Shown here piece after piece: positions 61,577 to 64,000 of a stretch of 64,000 bases of DNA; within the stretch, counting starts at the first letter, position 1, and each line of letters starts with the position of its first letter. Location: positions 62,001-126,000 of the forward strand of contig NZ_PNFP01000007.1 of the NCBI RefSeq assembly GCF_002940685.1. Reading direction: 5' to 3'. The DNA is from Ensifer adhaerens. GTDB taxonomy: Bacteria; Pseudomonadota; Alphaproteobacteria; Rhizobiales; Rhizobiaceae. The notes beneath the pieces are model-generated. The model was given only the letters and a program-made list of their open reading frames with translations. It did no database searches and was not told where the DNA came from. The translations under genes were made by a program, and so were the position numbers.

Positions 61577-62572
61577 TCACGACGAAAGCGTGGCCCTGAA
61601 CTTGCTCGGCGACTGACCGTAGGTCTTGGCGAAAATCCGCGAGAAGTGGCCGGCGTTCTCGAAGCCGACTTCGAGCGCAATGTCGATCAGCGGTGCCTTC
61701 GTCTGCGTGAGCAGATGCTTGGCGCGTTCCAGCCGAAACTTCCGGTAGACGAGCGCCGGCGACATCTTCGCCTTGTCCATGAACAGACGTTCGAGTTGCC
61801 GCCGGGACAGGCCGACGGAGGCCGCCAGCTCGGGGATCGACAACGTGTTGTCCGTGTGCTGCTCCATGATGATGAGGGCGGCATTGAGCCGCGGGTCATT
61901 GCTCTCGATCGCCAGCGGTTTTCGCGGCTGGACATGAAGATGCGTGCGTGCCTTGTCGATCTGCAGCACCTCCAGCGCATTGCGCTCCGCTTCCTTGCTG
62001 ATGTGCAGGCGCACGATATGCGCTGCCATGTCGGCCGCACTGCTGCCGCCCGCACATGATCCGCGGGTGCGATCGAGATTGAAGAGCCGGTCCGAACGAA
62101 CCTTGAGATCGGGGAAGCGTTCGCGGAAGGCCTGGTAGTGAAGCCAGCTCACGCAAACCGTGTGCCCGGTCATCAGGCCGGCTTCGGCGAGCACGAAGGT
62201 GCCCGTGCACAGCCCGATCAGCGGCACCTTGCGCTCGGCTGCCTTCTTGAGGAAGCGGATCGTGTCGTCGTCGATCGGGTTCCGGTTGTTGAGCAGGCCG
62301 CCGACAACGACGACGTAGTTGAAGGCGGCGGGATCGACGAGGTCCGATGTCGGCGCCACCTGCACCCCGCAACTGGAGGCGATGAGATGCCGCGTGTTGC
62401 CCAGCACCTGCCAGTCGGCGCGAATGCGGCCGGATTTGTCGAGCTCGTCGCTCGCAAGCCGAAGCGTGTCGATGAAGAGAGCGAACGCCGAAAGGGTGAA
62501 GGACCGCGCCAGAACGAAGCCGATCTTGAGACGGTCGGCCTGTGCCTCGTTGGTTTTGATGGTCGTCGTCAT
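61577..62572 (-). CDS. GlxA-type AraC-family transcriptional regulator, 331 aa
   Basis: Regulator with a DJ-1/PfpI-like sensor domain (LKIGFVLARSFTLSAFALFI start, PLIGLCTGTFVLAEAGLM nucleophile-elbow region) joined to an AraC HTH domain (LSIPELAASVGLSRRQLERL and IDIALEVGFENAGHFSRIFA). I start at ATG 62572 rather than 62635. This subtype often controls choline/betaine or amino acid catabolism, but no such operon is in view. No neighbours on its transcript. Confidence 0.9.
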   Translation of the reverse strand: MTTTIKTNEAQADRLKIGFVLARSFTLSAFALFIDTLRLASDELDKSGRIRADWQVLGNTRHLIASSCGVQVAPTSDLVDPAAFNYVVVVGGLLNNRNPIDDDTIRFLKKAAERKVPLIGLCTGTFVLAEAGLMTGHTVCVSWLHYQAFRERFPDLKVRSDRLFNLDRTRGSCAGGSSAADMAAHIVRLHISKEAERNALEVLQIDKARTHLHVQPRKPLAIESNDPRLNAALIIMEQHTDNTLSIPELAASVGLSRRQLERLFMDKAKMSPALVYRKFRLERAKHLLTQTKAPLIDIALEVGFENAGHFSRIFAKTYGQSPSKFRATLSS

Positions 62573-62786
62573 TTGCCGTTCATGCTCCAACCGCCAAAAC
62601 CCCCGTTCGTTGTCGAGCGTGCAGGGCTCGGACATTTCCGGACGGGTGGTGGCTGGCGGCCGAGACGTGCCTTTCGATGCTCATGGGATCAGGGTTTGTA
62701 TTCTTCCAGCGCTCCCATGGAGTGGCGCGGGAAGTCGACACCTGGACGAAGGCGTCTTCATCCTCATCATAACGAAGAGGCTGGCC

Positions 62787-62909
62787 TCAGATTGCTCTCG
62801 TCACGACCTGCGCCGCTACGGTTACGAACATAGCCGCCAGCGTCAGCGCTGCACCGAACCGTGCAACCTTCATCCGGCGTTCGCGTGAACCGCTCCAATC
62901 ATACCCCAT
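62787..62909 (-). CDS. Very small protein with one hydrophobic segment, 40 aa
   Basis: On the minus strand ATG 62909 follows GGGAGTGGAAAG. The frame reads MGYDWSGSRERRMKVARFGA, then ALTLAAMFVTVAAQVVTRAI and TGA at 62787-62789. It has a basic N-terminal part and a single hydrophobic span, the shape of small membrane peptides. It lies in an otherwise empty 597-bp gap between the AraC-type gene and the 63170 gene. No family is recognised; the call rests on ribosome site plus composition. Confidence 0.5.
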   Translation of the reverse strand: MGYDWSGSRERRMKVARFGAALTLAAMFVTVAAQVVTRAI

Positions 62910-63169
62910 CTTTCCACTCCCTCGCGACCGGGCCAGAACGCGAACCGCAAGCCTTTCAGGTCACGGCTCCGAGTTGCCGCTCATGCTGCAGCGATGCCGC
63001 CGACCGTGTCAAGCTTGCCGCGGCGACGGCGTTTTGCAGCGCAGAGTCCTGTGCCGCTATGTGAAGGAAATCGGGTGCGAGGGCGCAAACCCCCTAGTTG
63101 TGCGGGGAGCCTCTTTCTGCCGTTGTGATAGTTTTCCCTCTTGGTATGATTTTTAAAGGGAGGGCGAAG

Positions 63170-63367
63170 ATGGCCGGCACATTCTCCACCGCTGACATGG
63201 ATGCGATCAAACAGCAGCACGAGGAATGGTGTCGTGCGAACGAGACCGATCCCAACAGTCCCGCAGGAATAGAGAAGGCCATGCAGATGCTGGCGAACTA
63301 TGGCGGCAGTGCCAGCCGGCAACCGCCGGTGCAACCGGAGGCGGGGCGTGCCAAGGCGCGCGCCTGA
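63170..63367 (+). CDS. Hypothetical protein, 65 aa
   Basis: ATG 63170 follows AAGGGAGG by about 6 bp, a strong ribosome site; the in-frame extension back to 63098 has none. MAGTFSTADMDAIKQQHEEW leads to a probable helix (IEKAMQMLANYGG) and a disordered Pro/Ala/Arg tail. Single Cys in WCRANETDP. No domain is recognised, and it is not in an operon. A small rhizobial protein of unknown role. Confidence 0.6.
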   Translation: MAGTFSTADMDAIKQQHEEWCRANETDPNSPAGIEKAMQMLANYGGSASRQPPVQPEAGRAKARA

Positions 63368-63545
63368 TCGCTGCGTAACCCAAATTCCCCGGCGGTCCGC
63401 GTCCCGTCTTCGATAGCGTCGGAGGAGGGCGCCGGGCGGTGGTCGGCCGCGCTCTGCAAGGGGGCTCGGCGAGATTTTCCGCGCTCGCGATCAGGCGCCG
63501 CTTCCAATCGGTTGGGGATCGTACGTCAAATGCTCAGGCGTTCGC

Positions 63546-64000
63546 TCAGAGATTTTCCTTGAGGAGGACCTCAATGCGAATCTTGTCCTGTGCCGCGTGC
63601 GGTTCGCGCAAATCGGTCCGCGCGCGCATGATGCGTATGGCGCTGCGCACGGCGTGGCCAGGGTCCTGGGCAATGACGGCGTCAATGTTCCCATCGCGCA
63701 GACCACGTTCGCTGAAGGGGGTGCGTTCGTGGACGACGACCGTGATCTTTTGCAGATCGGTGAAGGATGCCGCGCCCTCAAGCGGAATCCTGGCCTCGGA
63801 ACTGAGCACGTAGATTGCTGCAACCTCCTGATTGTTTTCCAGAACGCGCTGGAGGATCTGGCTTGCCCTGCGGGCATCGCCATGCGTCTCGATCGAGGGA
63901 AGGCACTGCAGGTGGGAGAACTGTGAATTGACGACGTCGTCGAAGCCAAGGCGGCGTTCGATGCTGTCCAAAGACTGCATCGTCTCGGCCACGATCAGCA
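63546..64000 (-). CDS. LacI-family transcriptional regulator, C-terminal part (runs off window)
   Basis: The minus-strand frame is open to base 64000, so the N-terminus with the HTH is outside. The visible 151 residues are the second half of a LacI-type effector domain: ETHGDARRASQILQRVLENN, AAIYVLSSEARIPLEG, VVVHERTPFSERGLRDGNID, and DPGHAVRSAIRIMRAR. The tail RIEVLLKENL is common to rhizobial sugar-responsive LacI proteins. GTG 63992 is not its true start. Target genes are not in view. Confidence 0.8.
   Translation of the reverse strand, partial: LIVAETMQSLDSIERRLGFDDVVNSQFSHLQCLPSIETHGDARRASQILQRVLENNQEVAAIYVLSSEARIPLEGAASFTDLQKITVVVHERTPFSERGLRDGNIDAVIAQDPGHAVRSAIRIMRARTDLREPHAAQDKIRIEVLLKENL

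Noticed and set aside
1-64000. Insertion sequences, phage genes, CRISPR arrays, tRNA or rRNA genes
   Set aside because: No transposase or integrase frames, no regularly spaced repeats and no tRNA/rRNA-like sequence were recognised on either strand.

Overview
This 64 kb window is high-GC, densely packed bacterial DNA. The gene content points to an alphaproteobacterium of the Rhizobiaceae, most likely Sinorhizobium/Ensifer: HmrR/ActP-type copper control, many family-5 peptide/oligosaccharide ABC importers, LacI regulators and a large exopolysaccharide-type locus. The genus is inferred from gene style, not from a marker gene. There are no rRNA or tRNA genes, no complete mobile element and no CRISPR array. 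The replicon (chromosome or megaplasmid) cannot be decided from the sequence.

Layout. (1) 1-5010: 3' part of an ABC importer operon, partial ATPase then binding protein and two permeases, all with 4-bp or near-overlapping junctions. (2) 5081-34109: a roughly 29-kb envelope/exopolysaccharide locus. It opens with three glycosyltransferases. Next come a methyltransferase, a very degenerate ABC-exporter-like protein with a cyclic-nucleotide-binding partner, and an FkbM methyltransferase. A compact module of amidotransferase (asparagine synthase family), acyl carrier protein, AMP-forming ligase and NAD synthetase-like enzyme follows. Two paralogous double-GNAT proteins flank a PrmC-like methyltransferase and a Wzx flippase. 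The remainder is a kinase-less Wzz/Wzc chain-length protein, an O-antigen ligase/Wzy-type polymerase, a polysaccharide deacetylase, three more glycosyltransferases, a VanZ-like protein and a secreted clan-A glycoside hydrolase. (3) 34192-35382: a CBS-pair protein and an OmpW-type porin, convergent across a strong bidirectional hairpin. (4) 35577-40693, minus strand: a second complete peptide-type ABC operon. (5) 41149-50875: a LacI-regulated purine scavenging operon (ABC importer, nucleoside hydrolase, adenine deaminase), then an M20 amidohydrolase and a phosphoribosyltransferase. (6) 51512-59725, minus strand: a nine-gene copper resistance block headed by a P1B ATPase with a textbook CueR/HmrR promoter. 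(7) 60048-64000: small accessory genes, a MYG1-family protein, a GlxA-type AraC regulator, an unlisted 40-codon gene and the 3' part of a LacI regulator.

How the parts work together. The polysaccharide locus has the parts of a Wzx/Wzy pathway: transferases, flippase, polymerase, co-polymerase and processing hydrolases. Its carrier-protein/ligase/amidotransferase set resembles the accessory enzymes of exosortase A (XrtA) polysaccharide loci, but no exosortase is seen here. Together with the pseudo-ABC/CNB pair and the twin double-GNAT proteins, this is the part of the window most likely to hold uncharacterised biology. Three transcription-unit starts in the locus share a 12-bp element of the form TTYACCRTACAA, suggesting common control.
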